Shown: positions 8,551 to 17,493, counted from the stretch's first letter. The stretch is 64,000 nucleotides of DNA from Bacillus sp. SA1-12 (GCF_000981385.1 NZ_LATZ01000119.1:248001-312000); one strand, 5' to 3'. The notes: a model not told the origin generated them from the letters alone. Made by a program: numbers and translations.

Positions 8551-8646
8551 ATGGGGGACTGTCCCAGAATAAAAACATATATAGTACTACAGACTAAATG
8601 TTTTAGGACAATTATATTGAGTTGATTGGGACAGTCCCTCTTTTTA
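8551..8646. repeat. Long inverted repeat, GGGACAG-CCC family, copy 1
   Basis: GGGGGACTGTCCCA at 8553-8566 is inverted as TGGGACAGTCCC at 8628-8639, followed by a T run. It resembles the elements at 11688-11783, 23898-23970 and 53926-54003. It can act as a terminator hairpin and is an interspersed palindromic repeat. About 500 further bases to 9148 contain no convincing gene. Confidence 0.6.
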
Positions 8647-9148
8647 AAAAAGTCATAATTAATAGGACAGTTGCAAAGCCTTTTTCAAAAAGGTCATAAC
8701 CTTACCCCTGTTTTTAAACCCTTCTTCATTAAGAAATCACATGTCCTCTATGTTCATCAAGATTTCGTTTCTTATAATGGATACACCAGCCCCTTTGTTT
8801 TTTTGTCAATTTCAAATAGATTTTTGTTTCCTCAGTATTTTTTGTTCAATTATTAACTTCAAGCTTATCAAGCGTTCTTTACCCTCTTAATCTACCTTAG
8901 CTGAACGAACAATTACGCTCGCTATTACCTTTTTAAAATGACAATGAATTTCTCCCCAAAATATGTCTCTTTTCTTTTTAATCGTCACATGTGTTGTCTA
9001 AGGTACAGGGAAAATTGATGAAATTTCGGACCTTTATCTAAAACTAGTCTCAACTTTTATCTTGCACCAGTATACGTATAAATTTATAATTATGTCCAAT
9101 CCATTTATATCAATTAGAAATTAGGAAATGTAATTTTTGGAGGTTGCT

Positions 9149-10042
9149 ATGAACAATATCGGTTTATACCAACGTGAATTAGTATTGGATGAGTATCATC
9201 CTAAGGTTTTTGCTTATTATTTTAAAACCTGGGAAAGTCATGATATGGCGTTTCATACTCATAGAGAGGTTGAAATCATGTATGTAATAGATGGGACATG
9301 TACTGTAGTTACAGAGAAAGAGACTGTTTCTATGAGAAAAGGTGATTTTATTTTACTAGATTCCAATGTACCTCATCGGTTAATTGTTGAACAACATTCT
9401 CCATGTCGCATGCTAAACATCGAATTTTCGTTTATAAAGAAGGAAGGTTGCTTCCCATCAATTAAAGATTTAGTCAACGAGAATAAAAAGTTCGCTAAAT
9501 TTATATTACTGGATCGTCCATATATTGTATTGAAGGATACGAATGACATATATCATACATTAAAAAATTTGGTACTTGAATTAGACAAAAAGGAATCGGA
9601 TAATGACATCATGATTCAGCTCCAATTGGCTCAACTTTTTATTCAAATGGCAAGAATTGCAGCTGAAGAAAAGAAAGAAACGCATGCACATCATCAAGTA
9701 AATGTATATGTGAAAAAGACAATCGAATTCCTCCATCATCATTATGACTGTGATATTCAAGTAAAAGATATTGGACATGCTGTAAATCTTCATCCTGGAT
9801 ACCTTCATCGAATTTTTAAACAGCAAACTAACACTACCCTTATGGAGTATTTAACCTCTTTAAGAATGGAAAAAGCAAAAATGCTTTTGGCTGATACAGA
9901 GATACCTGTCACTGAAATTTGTTTTTATATAGGCATTAACAGCCGTCAATATTTTAGTGCTCTTTTCAAAAAACATACAAATAAAACACCACTTGAATTT
10001 AGAAAATCCGTCGAACAAAATATTTCGAAATACAGAACTTGA
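9149..10042 (+). CDS. AraC family transcriptional regulator
   Basis: A 297-residue AraC/XylS-type regulator. The N-terminal cupin (about 20-105; F-H-T-H-R-E-V-E-I-M-Y and G-D-F-I-L-L-D) is a sugar-sensing jelly roll. The C-terminal region has two helix-turn-helix motifs: D-I-G-H-A-V-N-L-H-P-G-Y-L-H-R-I-F-K, then V-T-E-I-C-F-Y-I-G-I-N-S-R-Q-Y-F-S-A-L-F-K-K with the family signature near the end. ATG 9149 has GGAGG at 9139-9143. The GH4 glycosidase gene follows 134 bases downstream on the same strand, so it probably activates that gene in response to an alpha-galactoside; that link is inferred from position. Confidence 0.9.
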   Translation: MNNIGLYQRELVLDEYHPKVFAYYFKTWESHDMAFHTHREVEIMYVIDGTCTVVTEKETVSMRKGDFILLDSNVPHRLIVEQHSPCRMLNIEFSFIKKEGCFPSIKDLVNENKKFAKFILLDRPYIVLKDTNDIYHTLKNLVLELDKKESDNDIMIQLQLAQLFIQMARIAAEEKKETHAHHQVNVYVKKTIEFLHHHYDCDIQVKDIGHAVNLHPGYLHRIFKQQTNTTLMEYLTSLRMEKAKMLLADTEIPVTEICFYIGINSRQYFSALFKKHTNKTPLEFRKSVEQNISKYRT

Positions 10043-10106
10043 TCAGATACTTTGAGCTATTAAAAGTTAGGATTTTATACATTCTTTTATTAGATTAGTT
10101 ATAAAA

Positions 10107-10121
10107 TTGTAAACGTTTACG
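10107..10121 (+). promoter_or_regulatory. cre-like catabolite control site before the GH4 gene
   Basis: TGTAAACGTTTACG at 10108-10121 is a near-perfect palindrome. It matches the CcpA cre consensus WTGNAANCGNWNNCW at all but the last position. It lies in the gap between the AraC regulator and the GH4 gene, consistent with glucose repression of the glycosidase. Confidence 0.65.
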
Positions 10122-10176
10122 AGAGGGCGGTGATAGAATGACATATAACAAATAACCAATAAAGGAGTTTGATACA

Positions 10177-11679
10177 ATGTCATTTAAAATCGCATTTATA
10201 GGGGCAGGTAGTATCGGTTTTACGAGAGGGCTATTACGTGATCTTCTTGCTATTCCAGAATTTCATAACATAGATGTCGCGTTTACAGATATTAATGCTC
10301 AAAATTTAGAGATGGTTACACAGCTTTGTCAACGAGATATCGATGAAAATGGTTTGGAAATTACTATTTATTCTACATTAAATAGAAGAGAAGCATTAAG
10401 GGATGCAAGATATATCTTTTCTGTAGTACGTATAGGTGGTCTTGAAGCCTTTCAGTATGATGTTGATATCCCTCTCAAATATGGAATAGATCAATGTGTA
10501 GGGGATACGCTTTGTGCAGGCGGGATTATGTACGGACAGCGAGGTATCCCTGAGATGCTGTCTATTTGTAAAGATATTCGAGAAGTAGCAGAACCTAATT
10601 GTTTGTTGCTGAACTATGCAAACCCAATGGCCATGTTAACATGGGCATGTAATAAATATGGCGGCGTAAGAACAATAGGCTTATGTCACGGAGTACAAGG
10701 CGGACATAGACAAATTGCACAAGCATTTGGTTTAAAGAAGGAAGAGGTTGACATTATATGTGCTGGAATTAATCATCAGACTTGGTACATAAGCGTGAAA
10801 CATAAAGGTGAAGATCTTACCGGTAAAATGCTAGAGGCATTTGAAAATCATCCAGACTTTTCAAAAACGGAAAAGGTAAGAATTGATATGCTAAGAAGGT
10901 TTGGCTACTATAGCACAGAATCAAACGGACACTTAAGTGAATATGTACCCTGGTACCGAAAGCGTCCAGAAGAAATAAATGATTGGATTGATCTTGGAAG
11001 CTGGATCAATGGGGAAACTGGCGGATATTTACGGGTCTGTACAGAAGGAAGGAATTGGTTTCAAACAGATTTTCCAAATTGGTTAAAAGAACCTGCACTG
11101 GATTATAAGCAAGAAAACCGTGGAGAAGAGCATGGTTCATATATTATTGAAGCACTTGAAACAGGACGTGTTTACCGTGGTCATTTCAATGTTGTTAACA
11201 ACGGTGTGATTCCAAACCTTCCAGATGACGCTGTCATTGAAGCCCCCGGGTATGTGGATCGAAATGGAATCAATATGCCGCACGTAGGGGCGTTACCGCT
11301 TGGGTGTGCCGCTGTCTGCAATGTAAGCATTTCTGTACAGCGTCTTGCTGTTGAGGCTGCAGTAAATGGAGATGATCTCCTCCTTCGGCAAGCGATGATG
11401 ATGGATCCGCTTGTAGGTGCTGTTTGCAATCCTAAGGAAATTTGGCAAATGACAGATGAGATGCTAGTCGCGCAAGAACAATGGCTTCCTCAATATAATC
11501 AAGCAATTTCCGAGGCAAAAGTGCGATTATCGTTAGGAGATCTCATACAAACCAAGGATTATCAAGGTGCAGCACGCTTAAAAGTAAAATCAGTAGAAGA
11601 ATTAGCCCAAAACAAAGAAACCGCTAGAAAAAATGCTGGTGAATCAGACAAAGCAAAAGAACGGCCAGCAATGAAATAG
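10177..11679 (+). CDS. Glycoside hydrolase family 4, alpha-galactosidase-like (MelA type)
   Basis: A 500-residue GH4 enzyme. These need NAD+ and a divalent metal and cleave alpha-galactosides or other glycosides by oxidation at C3 and elimination. The N-terminal Rossmann fold shows F-I-G-A-G-S-I-G-F-T. The active-site segments N-Y-A-N-P-M-A-M-L-T-W, G-L-C-H-G-V-Q-G (metal-binding Cys and His) and G-I-N-H-Q-T-W are all present. E-T-G-R-V-Y-R-G-H-F-N-V-V-N-N-G-x-I-P-N-L-P is the C-terminal family signature. The last 60 residues extend past the usual MelA end and are charged. AGGAG lies before ATG 10177. The gene is preceded by an AraC regulator and a cre site and followed by a long hairpin. Alpha-glucosidase or alpha-glucuronidase specificity is not excluded. 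Confidence 0.9.
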   Translation: MSFKIAFIGAGSIGFTRGLLRDLLAIPEFHNIDVAFTDINAQNLEMVTQLCQRDIDENGLEITIYSTLNRREALRDARYIFSVVRIGGLEAFQYDVDIPLKYGIDQCVGDTLCAGGIMYGQRGIPEMLSICKDIREVAEPNCLLLNYANPMAMLTWACNKYGGVRTIGLCHGVQGGHRQIAQAFGLKKEEVDIICAGINHQTWYISVKHKGEDLTGKMLEAFENHPDFSKTEKVRIDMLRRFGYYSTESNGHLSEYVPWYRKRPEEINDWIDLGSWINGETGGYLRVCTEGRNWFQTDFPNWLKEPALDYKQENRGEEHGSYIIEALETGRVYRGHFNVVNNGVIPNLPDDAVIEAPGYVDRNGINMPHVGALPLGCAAVCNVSISVQRLAVEAAVNGDDLLLRQAMMMDPLVGAVCNPKEIWQMTDEMLVAQEQWLPQYNQAISEAKVRLSLGDLIQTKDYQGAARLKVKSVEELAQNKETARKNAGESDKAKERPAMK

Positions 11680-11687
11680 ATGATAAT

Positions 11688-11783
11688 AAAGGGGACAGTC
11701 CCTCTAATTAACAACACCGAAAATACTGAACTCTGTAGAAGGGTGGTTTTCTATTTGGTGTTTTTTATGGGACAGTCCCCATT
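11688..11783. repeat. Long inverted repeat, GGGACAG-CCC family, copy 2
   Basis: GGGGACAGTCCC at 11691-11702 and GGGACAGTCCCC at 11769-11780 enclose a nested inverted repeat (AACACCGAAAATA / TATTTGGTGTT). It sits just after the GH4 stop, so it probably terminates it. From 11784 to 12136 I see no supported gene; short open frames there have no ribosome binding site. Confidence 0.6.
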
Positions 11784-12136
11784 CTTATTAGCTTTGCTTT
11801 CTAACAGGGATAAAGCTCCTGGAACGGCAATTGGAGCGATCGTCTTTACTGCACGAGTTGAACACAAGCGCTGAACGATTCATTTGACAGGTAATAATAT
11901 CAGCAAGTACAATGCATTCCTTCTGGGTGACATTTTTCAACGAAATATCCAAGTCAAATGGGACATGATTACTTCTTTCTCATTAGTTAGCAAAAGGGTA
12001 AGAAGGTCCCTTGGAAGTTATTACACATATTTTGCCATTATTAGAAGCAGAATAAGAGTACGAACTTTTCAATGAGAAAATGGATAAGTTATAAAAGGTA
12101 TTGAAAGTTTCAATAAATTCAGAAGGAGGGACCAAA

Positions 12137-12343
12137 ATGAATCAGGAAAACTTGCTGGCAGAAGAATTATTAAAGATGATTAATGAAGATAAGGTACCAC
12201 TATCGATCTCAGATGATATCCATGAAATAAGCAGGAGTTTACAATCGGGGGATATGAACATAAATGATTTGCAAGGGAAAGATGCTTTTATTGAAAATAC
12301 CGTTCAAGAAGCAATGAACCGTATTAATAACAATAACCACTGA
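12137..12343 (+). CDS. Small acidic protein, paralogue of the product of 14414-14620
   Basis: A 68-residue cytoplasmic protein with a GGAGGG ribosome binding site before ATG 12137. I do not recognise a named family. The pattern A-E-E-L-L-K-M-I-N-E-D-K-V-P-x-S-I-S-D-D-I-H-E-I-S-R-S-L aligns without gaps to A-N-E-L-E-K-M-I-E-R-G-E-I-A-P-D-V-T-D-E-V-T-E-I-V-Q-G-L in the protein at 14414. Both are 68 residues and predicted to be helical. The two genes bracket glsA and ndk. Function unknown. Confidence 0.75.
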   Translation: MNQENLLAEELLKMINEDKVPLSISDDIHEISRSLQSGDMNINDLQGKDAFIENTVQEAMNRINNNNH

Positions 12344-12382
12344 GAAATCTGTGCCTCCTTTAAATAAATTTTATTATCAATT

Positions 12383-12408
12383 TGCCCTATAAGGGCTTTT
12401 TGTTTTTT
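12383..12408 (+). terminator. Terminator after small gene
   Basis: GCCC-tataa-GGGC hairpin followed by TTTTTGTTTTTT. Confidence 0.72.
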
Positions 12409-12430
12409 AACCAAAAAGGAGATAAATGAA

Positions 12431-12457
12431 AGGCAATCCATTATTAGCTGATTGCCT
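12431..12457 (-). terminator. Candidate terminator of glsA
   Basis: Perfect 8-bp stem AGGCAATC / GATTGCCT. On the minus strand it is followed by TTTCATTT, about 70 bases past the glsA stop. Confidence 0.5.
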
Positions 12458-12527
12458 CACCTCTCCCTTCTTACTTAAAAAATATGGATAACGAATCTTT
12501 GAACAAAATTTTCGTAAAAGCTCATCA

Positions 12528-13457
12528 TTAAAACATACTAAGCTTATACGTTTTAGACAACGACTCTAATAATCTTATCCCAGCAATGCTGTTGCCCTTT
12601 TCATCCAGAGCAGGACCGAATATTCCAATGCCAAATTTTCCAGGTACTGCCCCCATTATTCCACCAGAAACACCGCTCTTTGCAGGTATCCCGATCTTTA
12701 TAGCAAATTCTCCTGAAGCGTTATACATTCCACAGGTCACCATAAATGTTTTGCAAATTCGCGCAACGTCAATCGGCATAATCTGTTTGCCGCTTTGAGG
12801 ATCTCGGCCATCCAGGGCAAACACCAAGCCAATTCGAGCTAAGTTTAAACAATTCATCTCAATCGAACACTGTTTTGTATATAAATCGATTAGCTCTTCT
12901 ACGTTTTCATCAATAATCTGATGCTGTTTTAGAAAAAAGCATAAAGCCCGATTCAAATGAGCAGTCTCAAACTCAGAAAGGGCCACTTCCTCACACAAGG
13001 TAATTTCCGTTTCGTCTGCTAACTCCTGAACAAAGGATAAAAGCCGCGAGAATCTTTCTGAAACCGATATGCCTTTGATCATATGGGTCACAACAAGTGC
13101 ACCCGCATTGATCATAGGATTCAATGGTTTTCCTGGTGCCAGGGTTTCTAATTTTGCTATTGAATTAAACGGATCACCAGTAGGTTCCATTCCTACCCGA
13201 TCAAATACATATCCTGTACCTCTATCCATCAAAACTAGGGCCAGGCTAATGACTTTTGAGACACTTTGAAGGGTAAATTTTTTTTGGATATCACCAGCTG
13301 AAATACATTCTCCATCAGGGAAGTGAATGGCAATTGCTAAATCATTAGGATTTACCTTCCCAAGTGCAGGAATGTAGTCTGCAACTTTACCCTGTGGCGT
13401 GCATTTTTTCGCGCTTATGACCATAGCATTTAATTCTTCGTTTGATCGACATGGCAT
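12528..13457 (-). CDS. glsA: Glutaminase A
   Basis: A 309-residue serine-dependent beta-lactamase-fold glutaminase, the same length as B. subtilis glutaminases. It hydrolyses L-glutamine to glutamate and ammonia. The catalytic S-x-x-K is in L-Q-S-V-S-K-V-I-S. P-T-G-D-P-F-N-S, N-P-M-I-N-A-G-A-L and the C-terminal K-S-G-V-S-G-G-I segments are conserved substrate-site elements. I choose ATG 13457 because AGGTGAT sits just before it; the GTG at 13466 lies inside that site. It is convergent with a small gene and downstream of ndk on the same strand, but a terminator separates them. glsA is three genes from gdhA, so several glutamate-pool genes lie together. Confidence 0.94.
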   Translation of the reverse strand: MPCRSNEELNAMVISAKKCTPQGKVADYIPALGKVNPNDLAIAIHFPDGECISAGDIQKKFTLQSVSKVISLALVLMDRGTGYVFDRVGMEPTGDPFNSIAKLETLAPGKPLNPMINAGALVVTHMIKGISVSERFSRLLSFVQELADETEITLCEEVALSEFETAHLNRALCFFLKQHQIIDENVEELIDLYTKQCSIEMNCLNLARIGLVFALDGRDPQSGKQIMPIDVARICKTFMVTCGMYNASGEFAIKIGIPAKSGVSGGIMGAVPGKFGIGIFGPALDEKGNSIAGIRLLESLSKTYKLSMF

Positions 13458-13513
13458 TTTTATCACCTATGATTAGTATGAGTTGGAAAAGAGTTACTTA
13501 TGTCTAAGAAGGA

Positions 13514-13552
13514 AATGAAAAAGTCTTTCGTTGGGCAACAACAAAAGACTCG
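13514..13552 (-). terminator. Terminator of ndk
   Basis: On the minus strand GAGTCTTTtGTTG / (C)AACgAAAGACT forms a hairpin followed by TTTTTC, about 20 bases past the ndk stop. Confidence 0.75.
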
Positions 13553-13571
13553 TCATACTTGCTAACCTTTA

Positions 13572-14027
13572 TTAGCTGGATTTGCGTTCGCCGTATTGAT
13601 TATCATTTGAGCGGATAGAAAGAATGTCAAAGAAGTTAGCAATTTCTCTTTCAGCACTTATTAGTGAATCAGATCCATGGATAACATTCTCCGCTTTTGT
13701 ATTTGCGAAATCTCCGCGAATGGTACCTGGAACCGCTTCTGATGGGCTAGTTTTTCCAATCATCAGTCGGGATACCTCAATAATATTTTCCCCTTCCCAA
13801 ACCATAGCAAAAACGGGACCAGATGTAATAAAATCAACAAGTTCTCCGAAAAAAGGTTTATCCTGATGTTCCAAATAGTGTTCTTCTGCCTTTACCCGTT
13901 CAATTGTCATAAGCTCTGCATTTAATAAAGTAAAACCTTTTCGTTCAAAGCGGTTAACAATCTCTCCAATTAAACCACGCTTAACACCATCTGGCTTTAC
14001 CATAATAAAAGTACGCTGCATTGTCAT
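13572..14027 (-). CDS. ndk: Nucleoside diphosphate kinase
   Basis: A 151-residue enzyme that transfers the gamma-phosphate between nucleoside triphosphates and diphosphates through a phosphohistidine. The catalytic His is in N-V-I-H-G-S-D-S. The N-terminal T-F-I-M-V-K-P-D-G-V and the R-G-D-F-A segment are canonical. I choose ATG 14027, which has GAGGTGA eight bases upstream, over the upstream ATG 14060, which has no good site. Bacillus ndk is usually found between hepT and cheR; here it stands alone beside glsA, so it may be a relocated or second copy. Confidence 0.94.
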   Translation of the reverse strand: MTMQRTFIMVKPDGVKRGLIGEIVNRFERKGFTLLNAELMTIERVKAEEHYLEHQDKPFFGELVDFITSGPVFAMVWEGENIIEVSRLMIGKTSPSEAVPGTIRGDFANTKAENVIHGSDSLISAEREIANFFDILSIRSNDNQYGERKSS

Positions 14028-14413
14028 ACTGTTTTTCACCTCTGCAAAATTGTTAGCCATTAAAAAATGGCATTGGTACTATACAGTATGCCAAATTTTG
14101 CAAAACTTAAAACGAAACAATAGTCTTTTACATATAATTTAGTTGGTTTCAAATCATATGAAAGAGAGAGTGTGTTTTATCCAGAATAACTTCTTCTGCA
14201 AGATTTAATGAAATGAAGTTAAGAAAAGAGATAAGGGAATAATTACTGGTAGTCAGGTCAGGAGAGATATAAGGGAGTGGACAAAAGCTTGATGAGTTTC
14301 ACTTAACCATCATTAGGAGAATGCAGATTTTACCAGTACTGCAGCAAGTCGCATTCGTTAGTCCTCTTTTTCTCAAAAACCACCTGAAGAATTGATTTAG
14401 AGGAGGAAAATAA

Positions 14414-14620
14414 ATGGATCGCACAACACAAATGGCAAACGAATTAGAGAAAATGATAGAAAGAGGAGAAATAGCTCCTGATGTGACAGATGAGGTAACC
14501 GAGATAGTCCAAGGATTAAAAAAAGGTAAACAAACAATTGAAGAGTTTTACGGGGCAAGTACGCCACAAAAACTACTTAGCATTTTAGATGTCGTTAATG
14601 AAAGAGTTAAAAGATATTAG
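14414..14620 (+). CDS. Small helical protein, paralogue of the product of 12137-12343
   Basis: A 68-residue protein with a strong AGAGGAGG ribosome binding site. It aligns gap-free with the equally long protein at 12137. The shared pattern is a hydrophobic-acidic helix, a P-D-V-T-D-E-V-T-E-I turn-helix and a C-terminal helix. No known domain is recognised. The 386 bases upstream (14028-14413) contain no gene; a GAATGC / GCATTC inverted repeat lies near 14320-14357. Confidence 0.75.
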   Translation: MDRTTQMANELEKMIERGEIAPDVTDEVTEIVQGLKKGKQTIEEFYGASTPQKLLSILDVVNERVKRY

Positions 14621-14636
14621 CCGCTTTGCCACTTTT

Positions 14637-14662
14637 TGAACCTCTCATTAGAGGGGTTTTCC
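14637..14662 (+). terminator. Terminator after 14414 gene
   Basis: AACCTCT / AGAGGgGTT hairpin followed by TTTCC; moderate T tract. Confidence 0.6.
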
Positions 14663-14790
14663 ACTTTATTTGGAGATCGTTCTGTTGACAGATATTCTGT
14701 TCTATGATAAATTTATTTTGAATTAAAGATATTTTAATTAAAGGTAAATTTGAGTAATCTTTATAAATTATTGATAATGGAGGAACCTAA

Positions 14791-15774
14791 ATGAACGGAT
14801 TAAAAGGGATACATCATGTCACTGCAATTACAAGCAGCGCTGAAAAAAATTATGAATTTTTCACTTATATTTTAGGAATACGTTTGGTAAAAAAGACAGT
14901 CAATCAAGATGATATTCAAACCTATCATTTATTTTTTGCTGATGACAAGGGCAGTGCAGGAACAGATATGACTTTCTTTGATTTTCCTGGCATTCCTAAA
15001 GGTGTACATGGGTCAAATGAAATTTTCAAAACCTCTTTTCGCGTGCCAAATGATGCAGCTTTAGAGTATTGGAAAAAGCGATTTGATCGTTTAAATGTGA
15101 AGCATACTGGTATAAAAGAACAATTCGGTAAAAAGACTCTTTCTTTTGTGGATTTCGATGATCAACAATATCAAATCATCTCAGATGAAAAAAATGAAGG
15201 AGTTGCCGCAGGTACTCCATGGCAAAAAGGACCGATTCCGTTAGAATATGCTATTACAGGGTTAGGACCTATCTTTATTCGAATCGCAAACTTTGATTAT
15301 TTTAAAGAAATGATGGAAAAGGTCCTACAATTTAATGAAATTGCCCAAGAAGGTTCCTTCCATTTATTTGAGGTAGGTGAAGGTGGAAATGGAGCACAGG
15401 TCATAGTTGAATACAACCCGGTTCTCCCACCAGCTCAACAAGGCTTTGGCACTGTACATCATGTAGCCTTCAGAGTTGATGACCGCCATGTGTTAGAGGA
15501 ATGGATAAAACGTATGGAAAGCTTCGGATTTAGTACTTCTGGTTATGTAAATCGCCACTTTTTTGAATCCTTATATGCCAGAGTTGCCCCGCAAATTCTA
15601 TTTGAATTTGCAACAGATGGACCAGGCTTTATGGGGGATGAACCATATGAAACACTAGGAGAAAAACTATCATTGCCTCCATTCTTAGAAGCAAAGCGAG
15701 ACCAGATTGAACGCTTGGTTCGCCCGATTGATACAGTAAGAAGCACGAAAGAGTTTGATAAAGAATATGAGTAA
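14791..15774 (+). CDS. Ring-cleaving dioxygenase, glyoxalase/VOC superfamily (MhqO-like)
   Basis: A 327-residue two-module vicinal-oxygen-chelate protein. Module 1 starts G-I-H-H-V-T-A-I, with the metal His at the second H. Module 2 contains T-V-H-H-V-A-F-R-V-D near residue 225 and F-E-F-A-T-D-G-P-G-F near 270 carrying the acidic ligand. This is the arrangement of Bacillus MhqA/MhqE/MhqO proteins, thought to open hydroquinone or catechol rings during quinone stress. GGAGG precedes the start. It is monocistronic with a strong bidirectional terminator. No MarR-type MhqR partner is adjacent, so its regulation is unknown. Confidence 0.88.
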   Translation: MNGLKGIHHVTAITSSAEKNYEFFTYILGIRLVKKTVNQDDIQTYHLFFADDKGSAGTDMTFFDFPGIPKGVHGSNEIFKTSFRVPNDAALEYWKKRFDRLNVKHTGIKEQFGKKTLSFVDFDDQQYQIISDEKNEGVAAGTPWQKGPIPLEYAITGLGPIFIRIANFDYFKEMMEKVLQFNEIAQEGSFHLFEVGEGGNGAQVIVEYNPVLPPAQQGFGTVHHVAFRVDDRHVLEEWIKRMESFGFSTSGYVNRHFFESLYARVAPQILFEFATDGPGFMGDEPYETLGEKLSLPPFLEAKRDQIERLVRPIDTVRSTKEFDKEYE

Positions 15775-15788
15775 GAATCGTTAAATAA

Positions 15789-15846
15789 TAAAAACCATGC
15801 TAAACTAGTTAAGTTGAAGAGACTAGAATAGTATGGTTTTTTATTA
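15789..15846. terminator. Bidirectional terminator between dioxygenase gene and gdhA
   Basis: AAAACCATgCTAaacTAGT / ACTAgaaTAGtATGGTTTT with T-rich flanks on both strands, between convergent genes. Confidence 0.8.
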
Positions 15847-15939
15847 AAACTTCGTATTAACACTTTTTAAAAAAAACAATAACATATAAGTACTTTATAG
15901 TAAAAAGATAGGAGAATGTGTTTCCTAGTATTCCTGCGA

Positions 15940-17322
15940 TTATATGATACCTTGAGCAACCATTGCGTCTGCTACTTTTACAAAGCCGGCAATATTTGCA
16001 CCGACAACAAGATTGCCTTGTGCACCATATTCTTCAGCTGCTTTCATGCTTTCACGATAGATATTTTTCATGATCACATGTAATTTCGCATCAACCTCTT
16101 CAAAGCTCCAAGCAAGTCTTGCACTATTTTGCGCCATTTCTAATGCAGAAACTGATACCCCGCCTGCATTTGCTGCTTTTGCAGGAGCAAAAAGCACTTG
16201 ATTGTTTAAGAAAACCTCAACAGCTTCAAGAGTTGACGGCATGTTCGCACCTTCGCCGATTGCAATGACACCATTTGAAACTAATCGTTCTGCTGACTCT
16301 TTATCAATTTCATTTTGCGTTGCACAAGGAAGAGCGATATCACATGGTATGGACCAAATTCCAGTAAACCCTTCCATATAAACTGCATTAGGGTGTTCCT
16401 TAACATATTCACTAATTCTTCTGTTTTCTACTTCTTTTAGACGTTTTACAGTTGTGAGATTAATGCCGTCTTTATCGTAAACATAACCATTTGAATCACT
16501 GCATGCAACGACTTTTGCTCCTAATTGTATTGCTTTTTCCATGGCATAGATCGAAACATTTCCAGAACCTGAAACAACCACAGTAAGATCTTTAAAGCTT
16601 AATCCTTTATCAGCAAGCATTTCTTCAACAAAGTAAACAGTACCGTAGCCGGTCGCTTCCTTACGAGCTAAGCTTCCGCCATAACCAATGCCTTTACCTG
16701 TTAAAACGCCTGCCTCAAACCCGCCGCGCATTTTTTTATACTGTCCAAACATATAACCAATTTCTCTTGCTCCGACACCAATATCACCTGCTGGAACATC
16801 AATGTCAGGTCCGATGTATTTGCTTAGTTCAGACATGAAGCTTTGCGTAAAACGCATGATTTCTGCATCAGTTTTTCCTTTAGGATCAAAATCAGATCCA
16901 CCTTTTCCACCGCCGATCGGTTGACCAGTTAAAGAGTTCTTAAAAATTTGCTCGAAGCCTAAAAATTTAATGATACTTGCGTTTACTGATGGATGGAATC
17001 TGAGACCGCCTTTATATGGACCGATTGCACTATTAAATTGAACGCGATAACCGCGGTTTACTTGTACATTTCCTTGATCATCAACCCATGGCACACGGAA
17101 AGAAATAACTCTTTCTGGTTCTACGATTCTTTCCAGTATTGCTTGCTTAATATAGTGAGGATTTTTAGCAAGAACAGGAACTAATGAATCAAAAACTTCC
17201 TTAACTGCTTGAAGAAACTCACTTTCATTTGGATTTCGTTTCTTTACTGTTTCATATACATGATTGACATAATCTTGGACATTGTTTAAAAACGTTTGTT
17301 CTGTATGTTCAATTGTTTTCAT
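15940..17322 (-). CDS. gdhA: NADP-specific glutamate dehydrogenase
   Basis: A 460-residue hexameric type-I enzyme making L-glutamate from 2-oxoglutarate and ammonia with NADPH. P-Y-K-G-G-L-R-F-H-P and I-G-G-G-K-G-G-S-D-F-D-P hold the catalytic lysines. P-A-G-D-I-G-V-G holds the catalytic Asp. G-S-G-N-V-S is the dinucleotide-binding turn. The length and the S-D-F-D-P signature separate it from the shorter catabolic RocG/GudB enzymes (about 425 residues), so it is the biosynthetic type. GGGAGAA precedes the start. It is divergent from a GltC-like regulator, which likely controls it. Confidence 0.95.
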   Translation of the reverse strand: MKTIEHTEQTFLNNVQDYVNHVYETVKKRNPNESEFLQAVKEVFDSLVPVLAKNPHYIKQAILERIVEPERVISFRVPWVDDQGNVQVNRGYRVQFNSAIGPYKGGLRFHPSVNASIIKFLGFEQIFKNSLTGQPIGGGKGGSDFDPKGKTDAEIMRFTQSFMSELSKYIGPDIDVPAGDIGVGAREIGYMFGQYKKMRGGFEAGVLTGKGIGYGGSLARKEATGYGTVYFVEEMLADKGLSFKDLTVVVSGSGNVSIYAMEKAIQLGAKVVACSDSNGYVYDKDGINLTTVKRLKEVENRRISEYVKEHPNAVYMEGFTGIWSIPCDIALPCATQNEIDKESAERLVSNGVIAIGEGANMPSTLEAVEVFLNNQVLFAPAKAANAGGVSVSALEMAQNSARLAWSFEEVDAKLHVIMKNIYRESMKAAEEYGAQGNLVVGANIAGFVKVADAMVAQGII

Positions 17323-17407
17323 GTTCTCATTCTCCCATGTGTCAGTTTCAAAAAACCATAAACGAGTAAATTCATCCGTTTTTGTTAGATTTATTGTTAT
17401 GATGTAT

Positions 17408-17435
17408 TTTATAATTTAATAAATGATCGAATCAA
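17408..17435 (-). promoter_or_regulatory. Candidate gdhA promoter with overlapping TGAT-N3-ATCA dyad
   Basis: On the minus strand, TTGATT (17435-17430) and TATAAA (17413-17408) are 16 bp apart. A dyad TGAT-CGA-ATCA at 17424-17434 overlaps the -35 element. LysR proteins such as GltC bind dyads in this position. The elements are seen; the function is inferred. Confidence 0.4.
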
Positions 17436-17493
17436 TATTAAGAAACGATAAAGTTAATGCGTTTTAAGCATGAGTCAATAAGGGGGAAGCACA

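Noticed and set aside
8671..8856. 61-codon open frame
   Set aside because: No ribosome binding site, low-complexity Phe-rich translation and no family pattern; treated as intergenic.
11680..12075. Two open frames of 64 and 63 codons after the GH4 gene
   Set aside because: The first begins in the inverted repeat; neither has a ribosome binding site or recognisable motif. A decayed gene cannot be excluded.
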